A stretch of 64,000 nt of DNA from Micromonospora sp. HK10 (lineage in GTDB: Bacteria > Actinomycetota > Actinomycetes > Mycobacteriales > Micromonosporaceae), in NCBI RefSeq assembly GCF_000982955.1, contig NZ_KQ058828.1, forward strand, positions 1 through 64,000, given 5' to 3'. The position numbers and the translations under genes were made by a program. Numbering within the stretch: position 1 is the first letter of the stretch; each line of letters opens with the position of its first letter. The notes under the pieces were generated by a model. The model was not told where the DNA came from. It was given only the letters and a program-made list of their open reading frames with translations, and searched no databases. Positions 55,001 through 63,804 of this stretch are shown one piece after another.

Positions 55001-56870
55001 CGAGTCCCAGCACGACCGGGATGTTGTACGCCGTCAGGCGGCCTTCGAGCTGGCTGAGCAACCAGAGCCGTTGCTGACCCGGCGCGAGGGGTCCACTGCT
55101 CCGGCTCGGATCGGCGACGATCGCCGATGCCGCGGTGGCCCGGCCGACCGCGGCGGTCACCTCGCCGAGGGTCGGCCATTCGAGCAGCGCCCCGGCCGGA
55201 AGCTCGACACCGAGCTCGGTCCGGATCGCCGCGACCAACGCGGCGGCCCGCAAGGAGTCGCCACCGTGTTCGAAGAAGTCGTCGTCGGGTGCGGGCTCGG
55301 CGGCGCCGAGCACCCCGGCCCAGATCCGACTCATCGCGGCCTCGGCGCCCCCGTCGGCCACAGGACCCGCCGCGACGCCGTTCGACCTGCCGTGCCGGCG
55401 CCGCAGCGCCGTCATGTCGACCTTTCCGTTGGCCGTGACCGGGAAGGTCGGCACCACGTTGATGACGGCCGGCACCATCGCCCGGGGCAGCCGGCCCGCC
55501 ACGAATCGGCGTACCTGTGCCGGCTCGAGGTCCGGTGCCCCGCTGAGGTAGGCGGCGAGTTCCGGTCGGCCGTCGACGTCCTCCACCGCGACCGCCGCGG
55601 CGGTGATCCCCGGGCAGGCGGCCAGGACGACCTGGACCTCGGTCAGGCTCAGTCGCACCCCGTGGATCTTCACCACGTCGTCGGCCCGGCCGAGGTGGAC
55701 CAGGTCTCCGTGCGGGTCGTAACGCACGAGATCACCTGTCCGGTACCGGCGTGTCCCGTCGGGACCCGGCACGAACCGGGCCGCGGTGGCGGCCGGGTCG
55801 CCGAGGTAGCCCCGGGCCAACTGCACGCCACCCAGATAGAGCTCGCCCTCGCCGCTCGCCCGCAGCTCGCCGTCGAGGACCGCCAGCTCGGTGGAATCGA
55901 AGCTGGTGCCGATGGGCACGCTGCCCTCGGAGTACGAGGCGAGCGGGTCGGTCCGGAAGTAGGTGTTGTCGATGGTGGCCTCGGTCAGCCCGTACGTGTT
56001 GAAGAGGTGCACGTCGGGCCCGAACGCCGCACGCGCCGCCTGATACTCGGCGACGGACCACAGCTCACCGCCCACGATGACGAAGCGGAGGGACTCGACC
56101 CGTGCACCGGTCGCCGCGAGGTGACTCACCAGCGGGCGCAGCAGCGAGGGGGTCAGCTCCAGGTACTCCGTCGCCGAGTCGCGGATCAGTCTCACCAGGT
56201 CGGGTGGGCTGGTCAGCGTCTGTTCCGGGCACATCACGAGGCATCCGCCGGTGAGCAGCGTGCGGGCCAGGTCGCCGGTCGCCACGTCGAATCCGAAGCC
56301 CGCGAGTTGCAGCACCGTCCGCACCTCGTCGCCCATGCCGTAGAGACGCCGGTACGACCCGACGAGGGCCAGCAGGGCGCCGTGGCTGATCGCCACGGCC
56401 TTCGGCGTGCCGGTCGAGCCTGAGGTGTGGATGACGTAGGCGAGATTGCCGGCGCGGGTCGGGTTCGGGGTGCGCCGACCGCCGGCGAGCGGCCGGTCCA
56501 CCAGGCCGATCGGTGCGTCGAGGCCGGCCATCCGCCGTCGGAGGCCGGCCTGGGTCAACGCCGCGGCCGGGCGTACCTGCGCCAGGATCGACTGCCAGCG
56601 TTCACGCGGTGCCTGGGGATCCAGCGCGAGGTAGGCGGCGCCGGCCTTCCACACGCCGAGGACAGCCGCGGCGAGGTCGACGGTGCGGTCGACGGCGATC
56701 GCGACGATGTCCTCGACCCCGACTCCTCGCGCGCACAGCCAGCCGGCGATCTCGTCGGACCGTCGATCAAGCTCGGCATAGGTGGTGATGACGCCGCGGT
56801 CGAGCACGGCAGCCGCATCCGGCGCCGCTGCGACGATGTCCGCGAAGCCGTCGTGGCAGGAGTCGGTCAC
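52020..56870 (-). CDS. NRPS, A-PCP-C-A-PCP (possible loading protein)
   Basis: About 1616 residues. It begins directly with an A domain and no C domain, so it can start a chain. The A1 residues read DVGEIGTIDK, one change from an ornithine code, so a basic diamino acid such as ornithine or 2,3-diaminopropionate is plausible. PCP1 has HGGDSL near 536. The C domain has HHLISDG at 720-726. The A2 residues read D,P,R,H,L,G,A,Q,V,K, with a normal phosphate loop (FTSGTTGAPKP) near 1175; I cannot assign it. PCP2 Ser is near 1544. The GTG at 56870 overlaps the carbamoyltransferase stop as GTGA and is preferred to a start 8 codons further out. Confidence 0.9.
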   Translation of the reverse strand: MTDSCHDGFADIVAAAPDAAAVLDRGVITTYAELDRRSDEIAGWLCARGVGVEDIVAIAVDRTVDLAAAVLGVWKAGAAYLALDPQAPRERWQSILAQVRPAAALTQAGLRRRMAGLDAPIGLVDRPLAGGRRTPNPTRAGNLAYVIHTSGSTGTPKAVAISHGALLALVGSYRRLYGMGDEVRTVLQLAGFGFDVATGDLARTLLTGGCLVMCPEQTLTSPPDLVRLIRDSATEYLELTPSLLRPLVSHLAATGARVESLRFVIVGGELWSVAEYQAARAAFGPDVHLFNTYGLTEATIDNTYFRTDPLASYSEGSVPIGTSFDSTELAVLDGELRASGEGELYLGGVQLARGYLGDPAATAARFVPGPDGTRRYRTGDLVRYDPHGDLVHLGRADDVVKIHGVRLSLTEVQVVLAACPGITAAAVAVEDVDGRPELAAYLSGAPDLEPAQVRRFVAGRLPRAMVPAVINVVPTFPVTANGKVDMTALRRRHGRSNGVAAGPVADGGAEAAMSRIWAGVLGAAEPAPDDDFFEHGGDSLRAAALVAAIRTELGVELPAGALLEWPTLGEVTAAVGRATAASAIVADPSRSSGPLAPGQQRLWLLSQLEGRLTAYNIPVVLGLAGDVVPAAVDGALRHLVARHSALRTAIVPGADGPEQRLRDVPAEFSLVTVSLPDAAAADQWISAEVRRPFDLGRPPLMRAALISLAHGEHRLVLTLHHLISDGQTVRVLLAEFGAAYRALHLGDDPASPEPALSYLDYSVWHADRLRAGAYDGQLQSWMRRLDGCPPPYRYPLPVRATAGPGPGICRRTLDQDLTAELRALAREHRTTLFVVLLSGLAGVLRRWAGEDDQVIGVPLGTRTVPGTEHLVGFLVNTAAIRITASAQATFTDLVRATRAAITHAVANQEVPFDVVHHHLRRAGTDVSFNTWFNFLGEPDPAPELPEVKTWVVDEPPVGAVFDVNVYVADLGGQLDLTIVYDHAKVDAQIAAELADQFAVMLSAVADRPDLAVATRPLTAARAPELAEPDQQHPTVLDTFAANVRRAGTAVAVVDPVGEIGYAQLAGWASAVRADLAAHVGPGDLVAVHASRGGSLVAGLLAAWSVGADITILDPAYPEGRLRAQLEAVGGAKAILFSGASPAALQAGAPLIPIDPVRPGAKLAPPFTPAGHVGFTSGTTGAPKPVRASGVPLAHFLAEYAVTFRLTSSDRFTMLSGLAHDPLLRDVFAPLAVGATLHIPPDEIIRSPRDLHAWLDREQITVVHLTPQLLRLITATRRPLPRLRLVLCGGDQLFAADAAAIRATAPAATLVNAYGTTETPQVAAWYSVAPGDELGGDDRRIPIGTGISGTDVLVAGADGQPAAVGEIGRIVVRSPYLADGYGRRYVTGDLGRYLPGGIIEFLGRADEQIKIAGFRVEPQEVDAAVRGLDYIVDCRTVLAADRLIAYVTPAAGAAVSVAGLRADLRAVLPSHLVPAGVVQVAEIPLSRNGKLDRDALPPWRPDPGTGDRVAEFSQLEREIADVWREVLGYPPDDLNSNFFDLGGSSLLMIKTQVALEERLGREVPMLTLFELPTVRALAARLSGAAAVVPASRTTRTPVAVDASRRQSARARIRRELS

Positions 56871-57826
56871 GCGGGCCGTCCGCGCACGCACCACTCCAGC
56901 ACGGCCTTGGCGCTGTGCATTTTCTGCTCCGCCTGGCGGAAGGCGATGCTGGACACCCCGTCGAGGATCTCCGGGGTCACCTCCTCGCCGCGATGTGCCG
57001 GCAGGTCATGCATGAAGACCGCTCTCGGGTTCCGGTGCATCAACGCGTCGTTCACCTGGAACGGGAGGAAGCTCGTGCGCCAGTCGGGGTCCGCCTTGGA
57101 GGTGCCGGTCGTCTGCCATCGGGTGGTGTAGACGACGTCGGCGTCTTCCATCGCCTCGGTGACGTCGTGGACCTCGTCGACCTGCGCGCCGCGCTGCGCC
57201 GCCTGCGTCCGCGCGCGCTCCAGGAATGAACTGTCCAGCCCGTATCCGGGCGGTGTCGCGAGGCAGAACTCGACATTCGCATAGCGGGAAAGGGCCAGCG
57301 CAAGAGCCGAGGCGGTGTTGTTTCCCTCGCCGATGTAGAGAACCCGGAGTCCGGCGATCTTGCCGAAGTGAAGCTCGATCGTCGACAGGTCCGCGATCGC
57401 CTGCGTGGGATGCTCGTCGGCGGTCATCGCATTGATGACCGCCATTCTGTTCTGCGCGAGCAGGGCCCGCAGTTCGGCCGGGTCGGCAGCGGTACGCACG
57501 ACCAGAGCGTCGAGCATCGAGCCGAGCACGCGCGCGGTGTCCTCCATCGACTCCCCGGTGTTGAGCTGGAGGTCGTGGGGGCCGTAGGCCACGTGCCCCG
57601 CGCCGAGGCGCAGCGCGGCGGTGGCGAAGGCGCTCCGCGTACGGGTCGACGTGGTCCTGAAGAAGCTGCCCACCACGCAGCCTTCCAGCGGGCGCACTCC
57701 GGCCGCTCCTGGGCCCGCATACCAGGCGGACCGTTGCACCAGGTGGTGCAACTCGGCATCACTCAGGCCGTCGACCGAGGTTAGGTGTCGCACGGATCCG
57801 AGACTTCCGTGCTCACCACCAGCCAT
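56867..57826 (-). CDS. Ornithine-transcarbamoylase-like carbamoyltransferase
   Basis: About 319 residues, normal OTC length. The carbamoyl-phosphate site is in STRTR (60-64) and HPTQ (139-142). The ornithine-side motifs differ from true OTC: HCLP is replaced by HDLP (273-276) and the SMG loop by a TTG-type sequence (RWQTTGTS). This argues for another amine acceptor. Viomycin and capreomycin clusters use such an enzyme to carbamoylate 2,3-diaminopropionate to ureidoalanine, and diaminopropionate genes are present here. The start is the ATG at 57826; a TTG sits one codon upstream. It is directly coupled to the next NRPS gene. Confidence 0.88.
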   Translation of the reverse strand: MAGGEHGSLGSVRHLTSVDGLSDAELHHLVQRSAWYAGPGAAGVRPLEGCVVGSFFRTTSTRTRSAFATAALRLGAGHVAYGPHDLQLNTGESMEDTARVLGSMLDALVVRTAADPAELRALLAQNRMAVINAMTADEHPTQAIADLSTIELHFGKIAGLRVLYIGEGNNTASALALALSRYANVEFCLATPPGYGLDSSFLERARTQAAQRGAQVDEVHDVTEAMEDADVVYTTRWQTTGTSKADPDWRTSFLPFQVNDALMHRNPRAVFMHDLPAHRGEEVTPEILDGVSSIAFRQAEQKMHSAKAVLEWCVRGRPA

Positions 57827-57876
57827 CAATGCCCGTCGGGAACGTTGGCGAGAAGTCGTCAGTCCCTTGACCAGTG

Positions 57877-58908
57877 ATGGGTGCTTTCCACGAGGCTATC
57901 GTGGCTTGCCACAGGATCGGCGCCCTGCCGGGCGGCTCGGTGGATTTCTCCGTTGTCAGCTCGCCCATCATCCACGCCGGTCTCGTCGAGATCCTCAGGA
58001 GTGCGGGGCTCACGGTCGTCTCCGTGCGGGCGACACCGGACGAGGATCCTGCCCCGCTCGCCGAGGTCACCGTCGTCGACGTCGACGCGTTGACCCCGTC
58101 CCGGGAGCTGGACCAGGTCGCTGTCGCTGCCGCGAGCGCGGCGGTCCTCGTGCTGGACAGCAGGGCCGACGCCGTGGCGGGCTTCCTGCGGGCGGGAGCA
58201 GCCGGTGTGGTCAGCAAGCGCACCTCCGCCGAAGGACTGGTCACGGCGATCCGCGCCGCCGCCTCCGGGCCGCCCGCCGGTCGTGCCCGAGCCAGCACGC
58301 CGAGCCGCACCAATCGCTCGGAGCGCTCGGCCCGACGGTTGTCCGGGCGGGAAGAGCAGGTGCTGCGTCACGTCTCATCCGGGTTGACCCACGGTCAGAT
58401 CGCCACCCGGCTCGGCATCAGTCGGCACACCGTCGACACGTACGTGACGCGGATCCGGGTGAAGCTCCGCGCCGGCAACAAGGCCGAACTCACGCGGGCC
58501 GCCCTGCTCGGCGGGATGGTCGACAGTCGCGTCGGCGAAGCGGCTGAGAACAGGCTTGTCCTGCCGATCCCGCGGCCCGGACCGTTGACGTCGGCCCGGG
58601 GTGGCAGCGGCACCGGGCGGTCCGACCGCAGGCCACGGACGGAGTCGGTGCATCGAGGCTCACCGTGCCCCCTGTTCGCGGAGGGCGCTGGCGAGCGCCG
58701 CCAGATTGGGATAGTCGAACAGCGATCCGATGCTCATGTTCACGCCGAACGCGTCCCGGATTCGTCCCGTCAGCGCCACCCCCATCAGCGAGTCGCCGCC
58801 GAGCTCGAAGAAGTCGTCCTCCGGCTCGATCCGGTCGCGGCCGAGCACCAGGCGCCAGATGTCGGCAAGCCGGTCCTGCACGGATCCCGCCGCCGTCGCC
58901 GCCGGTGA
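57877..58908 (+). CDS. LuxR/NarL-type regulator
   Basis: About 343 residues read opposite to the biosynthetic genes. The N-terminal half resembles a degenerate receiver domain (VSSPIIHAGLVEILRSAGL, then AAGVVSKRTSAEGLVTAI) without a clear phospho-Asp pocket. A GerE-type HTH at about 150-210 (LSGREEQVLRHVSSGLT, then QIATRLGISRHTVDTYV) binds DNA. Everything after about residue 225 is low-complexity, and the last 250 bases run antisense into the 3' end of PKS module C. The real protein may end earlier if there is an undetected frameshift. It shares a 50-base divergent promoter region with the carbamoyltransferase gene and is a probable cluster regulator. Confidence 0.75.
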   Translation: MGAFHEAIVACHRIGALPGGSVDFSVVSSPIIHAGLVEILRSAGLTVVSVRATPDEDPAPLAEVTVVDVDALTPSRELDQVAVAAASAAVLVLDSRADAVAGFLRAGAAGVVSKRTSAEGLVTAIRAAASGPPAGRARASTPSRTNRSERSARRLSGREEQVLRHVSSGLTHGQIATRLGISRHTVDTYVTRIRVKLRAGNKAELTRAALLGGMVDSRVGEAAENRLVLPIPRPGPLTSARGGSGTGRSDRRPRTESVHRGSPCPLFAEGAGERRQIGIVEQRSDAHVHAERVPDSSRQRHPHQRVAAELEEVVLRLDPVAAEHQAPDVGKPVLHGSRRRRRR

Positions 58909-61900
58909 CGACGCCGGCCGCGCGGGCATGATCCGAGCCGGCGCCGGCGCCTCCGGCGAGGGCTGGCCGCCGGGTTCCCGCACGCTCACCTGTGCCGGGG
59001 TACGGGAATTCAGCAGCCGCAGCAGCAGTCCCACCCCTTCCTGGGGCGAGAGCCCGTCCGCCTCCGGGTCGTCCGCGGTGGACTCGGTCCGGCCGCTGAA
59101 GTCGGCGACCCGGGCCGGGCGCATGCGCAGCCCGTCGATCGTCAGGACGACCGTTCCCTCGTCGGTGATGAATTCCACGTCCGCCGACGGGTCGTCGCCG
59201 GCGAGAGATCGCAACCGGCTGAACATCCGCCCCGGCAACGGCGCGTACCAGGTCATGCGGCTGTAGGTGAAGGGCACCAGCAACTCACCGCGGCGATGGC
59301 GGCGCACGAGCCCGGAGCCGGTGTCCATCAGGGCCGGATGAGCGGCCCGATCGGCCGCCTCGGCGGCGAGTCCGGCGGGCAACTCGAGTCTCACGACGGT
59401 GGTGTCGCCGGATTCCCAGATCTGCTCGAGGCACTGCCAGCGCGGGCCGAACGCGAAGGCGTCGGTGGCGGACGGCGGCGAGGAAGCTGCCGGAGCCAGA
59501 CCACGCGTCAGTTCGGCAACCGGCACCGTCCGCGGCGCCGGCCCTCCGGGCGCCAGGACGGCCTCGGCGTGCACCTGCCAAGCCTGATCCGGGGTGGCGT
59601 CGGGGCGGGTCTGCAGGCGCACCCGCCACGCGTCGCCGTCGCGCTCGAAGACCACCCTGGCGCGCAGCGCCGCCTCGCCCGCCAGGGGCCGCAGGAACAC
59701 CACGTCCCGCAGGGTCACCGGGGCTGCCGCGTCCGGGACGGTCTCCAGGTACGCGCGGAGGATCAGGTCGATCATGCCGGTCCCGGGCAGGACGGCGATG
59801 CCGCCGATCCGGTGTTCGTCGAGCTCCCAGTGGGTCGCCGCGGACAGCACCGTTTCGTAGTGCGGCCCCGCGGTCCGGGCCTCGCGCACCGCGGCCGACA
59901 GCTTCGCCAGGACGCCGCCGCGGGCCATACCGACGGTCGACCAGCCCGGCCAGTTGATGCTCAGCCAGCCCGGCCGGGCAGCCGCGTACGCGTCCATGAA
60001 CGCGTTGGCTGCCGAATAGTCGGCGCCACCGATCATGCCGGTCAGTGCCGCCTGGCTGGAGAAGCAGATCACGAAGTCGACCGGTGGCCGCTTGGCCAGC
60101 GCGGCGTCCAGCGCGATCGTCCCGGCCACCTTGGGTCGCAGTACCCGCTCGGCATCTTCCCGCCTGCGCAGCTGCAGCATGCCGTCGCCGGGCAGGCCCG
60201 CCAGGTGGAAGACCCCGTTGATCACACCCAGCTGATCGAGTACACCCTCCAGCTGTGCCGGATCGGCCACGTCGCAGGCGAACACCCGGACCGTGGCACC
60301 CATCGACTCGATCTCGGCCAGGTCAACGTCCCGGACGGTCCGTCCCAGCAGGGCCAGGTTCGGGCGGCGCCCGGTCGCGGCGAGTCCCTTCGCCACGGCG
60401 AGGCCCAGCCCGCCGAGCCCGCCGGTGAGCACGTAGACCCCGTTGCGGCGGATCCCTGGTCCGGTGCTCTCCGCGGGAGGCTGCCACGGCAGGTCGTGTG
60501 CCACCCACCGGCGAGTGCCGCGCAGTGCCACCACGGGCTCACCGGCGGCCGCGGACAGCTCCGCGACGAGCTGGTCCTCGGCGGTCACCGCACCCACGTC
60601 GATGACCCGGCACTCCGCGTCCGGCGACTCCTGGCGGAAGGCGCGAACCGCGGCGATCAGCGCCGCGCGCGCCGGTTCGACAGCCTCGCCGCCCGAGACG
60701 TCCACGGCTCCGCTGGTGAGGACGAGCAGCGACGGCATCCCGCCGCCGGCCCGCTGCACCAGATGCAGCAGCGCGTAGAAGGTGCGGTCGAACTCTTCGG
60801 CGGTGTCCGCCGCGGCACCGGTCGCCCAGGCGTGCACCAGCAGCGACGGTCTCGCCGATCCGCGCAGGACCGAGTCCAGATCCTCAGCCAGGTGCCCGGG
60901 CCGCACGGTGTACTCACCCGCCCGCTCGCCGAACGCGGTGCCCGGGCGCAGCCGGATCACCTCGTGCCCCGCCTGCTGCAGCGCGTTGACGATCGTCACG
61001 TCGCCGGCCGGTACGAGCGCGAGCGCGACCCCGGGGGCGGACAGACCCGTGGCCGACCGTGCCGCCTCGGTCCAACCGGGTGTCGTGAACGGTCCGGGGT
61101 CCGGCGCACCCTCCGGCGCGAGCGCCGGGCCGGGCGGCGGTGCGTCCGTCTCCGGCGTTGCCGGACCGGGCACCGGATCCACCCAGTGCCGGGCACGCTG
61201 GAATCGATAGCCGGGCAGCGACACGCGCTGGGGGCGCTCGTCCGGGTCGAGGCCGGACCAGTTCACCGGGCAGCCGGCGAGCCACAGTTCGGCCAGCGTG
61301 GCAAGCACCGCCCGTCCCTCGTCGCCGTGCGACCGCGGCAGCGACGGCAGAGCCCGCCACCGCTCCCCCGCGACCATGGGATGCCGGCGCGCCAGTTTGG
61401 TCAGAGCCGTCCCGGGACCCACTTCGAGCAGGATGCCGGTCCCGGCCGCGAACGCCGAGTCCACGGCGTTCGCGAAGAGGACCGGGTCGGCCAGCTGCCG
61501 GGCCCAGAACCCCGGATCCGTCGCCTCGTCGGCGGTCAACAGCCTGCCCGTCGCGGCCGAGTACATCGGAATGTGTGGCGCGGAGAGCGTGACGCCGTCG
61601 AATCCCGCCTGGAACTCCGCGACCGCCGGACGCATCGCCGGGCTGTGGAAGCCATGTGAGGTGTTGAGGGTGCGGACGGCGACTCCGGCCGCGGCGAGCG
61701 CCTCGGCCACGGTGGCGAGTGATCCGGCCGGCCCGGCGAGGACGGTCTGGTCGGCGGCGTTCGCCGCCGCGATCGCGCAATCCGCCGGCAGGGTGGGCAC
61801 CTGATCCGGGCCGGTCGCGGCGACGAGCATCGCCCCACGCGGCTGGCGCTGCATGGTCTGCCCCCGCAAGGCCACCAGCCGCAGCGCGTCGTCCAGCTCG

Positions 61901-63804
61901 ACGACGCCGGCGACCGTGGCCGCGACCAACTCACCGACGCTGTGCCCCAGCACCGCCGTCGGTGTGATTCCCCATTCCATCCACTGCCGCGCCAACGCGT
62001 ACTCGACGGCGAACAACAGCGGCTGTGCGGCGGCGGTTTCGTTCAGCGCGTCGCCGGGGGTCTCGGCGAGCCACACCGGGTACAGGTCGGTGCCGTGCTT
62101 GGCGACGCCGTCCAGGCACAGGTCAACGGTCTCGGTAAAGGTCCGCTGGGTTCCGTAGAGGTCGGCCGCCATTCGCGGGTACTGCGCGCCCTGGCCGGGA
62201 AACGCGAACAGGACCGCCGGCGCCGCGTCGCCCACCGGACTGCCGGTGAGCAGGGAACCATGCCCGGCGAGGGCCCGCGCCGCCTCCGCGGCGCTGGTGA
62301 CCACCGTGGCCGCGCGTACCGGGTGCTCGGTGCGCCCCCGCTGCAAGGTGCTGGTCGCGCCGGCGAATTCCGCCTCGTCGGCACCGGCGAAGTACTCGGC
62401 CAGAGCGGCCTGGTTGGCAGTCGCGGCCGCCGCGTCGCGCCCGGACCACACCACGATCCGGGGACGTTCGGATCCCGGCGTCCGCACGCCTACCGGGGCT
62501 TCCTCCACGACCAGGTGGACGTTGGTTCCGCCGATGCCCAGGGAACTCAGCGCGCCTCGGCGGGTGACCCGCTCCCCCCTCGGCCAGGGGCGCAACCCGC
62601 TGTTGACGAAGAACGGCGTGTTCTCCAACTCCAGCTTCGGGTTGGTGGTCGTGACGTTGATGGTCGGCGGAATCTGCTCGTGCTCGAGCGAGAGCACCAT
62701 TTTGAGCAGGCCCGCGATCCCGGCCACCGGGTTGGTGTGGCCGATGTTTCCCTTCACCGACCCCACCGGGATCCGCCCGGCCGGCAGGGGTCCGCCGGCG
62801 AGGCGCCGGTACGCCTCGGCCAGTGCGCTCATCTCGATCGGGTCACCCAGGGGTGTTCCGGTGGCATGCATCTCCACGCAGCCGATGTCCAGCGGGTCGA
62901 ACCCGGCCATCGCCATCGCGTCCACGATCGCCGTTGACTGGCCGGTGACGCTCGGCGCGCTGAAGCTGACCTTGTCCGAGCCGTCGTTGTTGATCCCGAT
63001 GCCGTGGATGACTCCCCAGATGTGGTCGCCGTCAGCGATCGCGTCGGCCGCCCTTTTCAGCAGCACGGCGCCGGCGCCGCTGGTGAAGATCGTGCCGGTG
63101 CCGGAGGCGTCGAAGGGCCGGCACCGTCCGTCGGCGGAGCGCACGCCTCCGGGCACCCACCGGTATCCGGTGCGGTAGGGGATCTCGACGTTCGCCGCCG
63201 CGGCGATCGCGGCGTCGCAGTCGCCGAGTTGAAGGGCCTGGCAGGCCAGGTGAACCGCGGTGAGCGAACTGGAGCACGCGGTCAGCACCGACATGCTCGG
63301 GCCGCGGAAGTTGAGCTTGTACGACGCCAGCGTGGCCAGGTAGTCGACGCTGGTCAGCACCATGATGTCCAGGTCCGACGAGCCGCTGTACTTCGGGTTC
63401 TGCATGACGTGCAGATCGCCGTACCGGTTCGGCCCGCAGGCGCCGTAGACGGCGACGTCGCGGCTGATCCGCGTCGGGTCGTACCCGGCGTCTTCGACCG
63501 CCTCGTGCGCGACCTCCAGGAACAGCCGCAGCTGCGGGTCGCAGATCTCGGCCTCCCGCGAGGTCATCCGGAAGAACCCGGCATCGAAGCCGTCCACGTG
63601 CGGAGCCAGCCCGGCCATCTTCACGTACGCCGGATCGTCGATGGCGGCGCGCGGCACCCCGGCGGCGAGGAGTTCGTCGTCGCTCAACGCGGTGATGGAC
63701 TCCCGCCCGGCGGCGAGATTTCGCCAGTACTCGCCGGTGTCGCGGGCGCCGGGCAGCCGCGCGGCAATCCCGACGATCGCGATCGGGTCGAAAAACTCGC
63801 TCAT
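58660..63804 (-). CDS. Type I PKS module, KS-AT-KR-DH-ACP (module C)
   Basis: 1714 residues. KS Cys177 (TACSSS) with MHATGT and NIGHTN. AT GHSVGE at 620-625 and HGFH at 717-720, a variant of the malonyl-type HAFH. KR TGGLGGLG near 1130, Ser1250, Tyr1263 (DYSAAN). DH His1331 (DEHRIGGIAVLPGTG) and Asp1494 (HPALMD). ACP Ser near 1672 (LGGDSL). The KR-before-DH order repeats that of modules A and B. The ATG at 63804 overlaps the stop of the preceding gene as ATGA, so it continues an operon that begins outside the window. Confidence 0.93.
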   Translation of the reverse strand: MSEFFDPIAIVGIAARLPGARDTGEYWRNLAAGRESITALSDDELLAAGVPRAAIDDPAYVKMAGLAPHVDGFDAGFFRMTSREAEICDPQLRLFLEVAHEAVEDAGYDPTRISRDVAVYGACGPNRYGDLHVMQNPKYSGSSDLDIMVLTSVDYLATLASYKLNFRGPSMSVLTACSSSLTAVHLACQALQLGDCDAAIAAAANVEIPYRTGYRWVPGGVRSADGRCRPFDASGTGTIFTSGAGAVLLKRAADAIADGDHIWGVIHGIGINNDGSDKVSFSAPSVTGQSTAIVDAMAMAGFDPLDIGCVEMHATGTPLGDPIEMSALAEAYRRLAGGPLPAGRIPVGSVKGNIGHTNPVAGIAGLLKMVLSLEHEQIPPTINVTTTNPKLELENTPFFVNSGLRPWPRGERVTRRGALSSLGIGGTNVHLVVEEAPVGVRTPGSERPRIVVWSGRDAAAATANQAALAEYFAGADEAEFAGATSTLQRGRTEHPVRAATVVTSAAEAARALAGHGSLLTGSPVGDAAPAVLFAFPGQGAQYPRMAADLYGTQRTFTETVDLCLDGVAKHGTDLYPVWLAETPGDALNETAAAQPLLFAVEYALARQWMEWGITPTAVLGHSVGELVAATVAGVVELDDALRLVALRGQTMQRQPRGAMLVAATGPDQVPTLPADCAIAAANAADQTVLAGPAGSLATVAEALAAAGVAVRTLNTSHGFHSPAMRPAVAEFQAGFDGVTLSAPHIPMYSAATGRLLTADEATDPGFWARQLADPVLFANAVDSAFAAGTGILLEVGPGTALTKLARRHPMVAGERWRALPSLPRSHGDEGRAVLATLAELWLAGCPVNWSGLDPDERPQRVSLPGYRFQRARHWVDPVPGPATPETDAPPPGPALAPEGAPDPGPFTTPGWTEAARSATGLSAPGVALALVPAGDVTIVNALQQAGHEVIRLRPGTAFGERAGEYTVRPGHLAEDLDSVLRGSARPSLLVHAWATGAAADTAEEFDRTFYALLHLVQRAGGGMPSLLVLTSGAVDVSGGEAVEPARAALIAAVRAFRQESPDAECRVIDVGAVTAEDQLVAELSAAAGEPVVALRGTRRWVAHDLPWQPPAESTGPGIRRNGVYVLTGGLGGLGLAVAKGLAATGRRPNLALLGRTVRDVDLAEIESMGATVRVFACDVADPAQLEGVLDQLGVINGVFHLAGLPGDGMLQLRRREDAERVLRPKVAGTIALDAALAKRPPVDFVICFSSQAALTGMIGGADYSAANAFMDAYAAARPGWLSINWPGWSTVGMARGGVLAKLSAAVREARTAGPHYETVLSAATHWELDEHRIGGIAVLPGTGMIDLILRAYLETVPDAAAPVTLRDVVFLRPLAGEAALRARVVFERDGDAWRVRLQTRPDATPDQAWQVHAEAVLAPGGPAPRTVPVAELTRGLAPAASSPPSATDAFAFGPRWQCLEQIWESGDTTVVRLELPAGLAAEAADRAAHPALMDTGSGLVRRHRRGELLVPFTYSRMTWYAPLPGRMFSRLRSLAGDDPSADVEFITDEGTVVLTIDGLRMRPARVADFSGRTESTADDPEADGLSPQEGVGLLLRLLNSRTPAQVSVREPGGQPSPEAPAPARIMPARPASSPAATAAGSVQDRLADIWRLVLGRDRIEPEDDFFELGGDSLMGVALTGRIRDAFGVNMSIGSLFDYPNLAALASALREQGAR

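Noticed and set aside
56867-57826. Housekeeping arginine-pathway ornithine carbamoyltransferase
   Set aside because: HCLP and SMG motifs are changed, no other arg genes are present, and the gene overlaps an NRPS gene by four bases.
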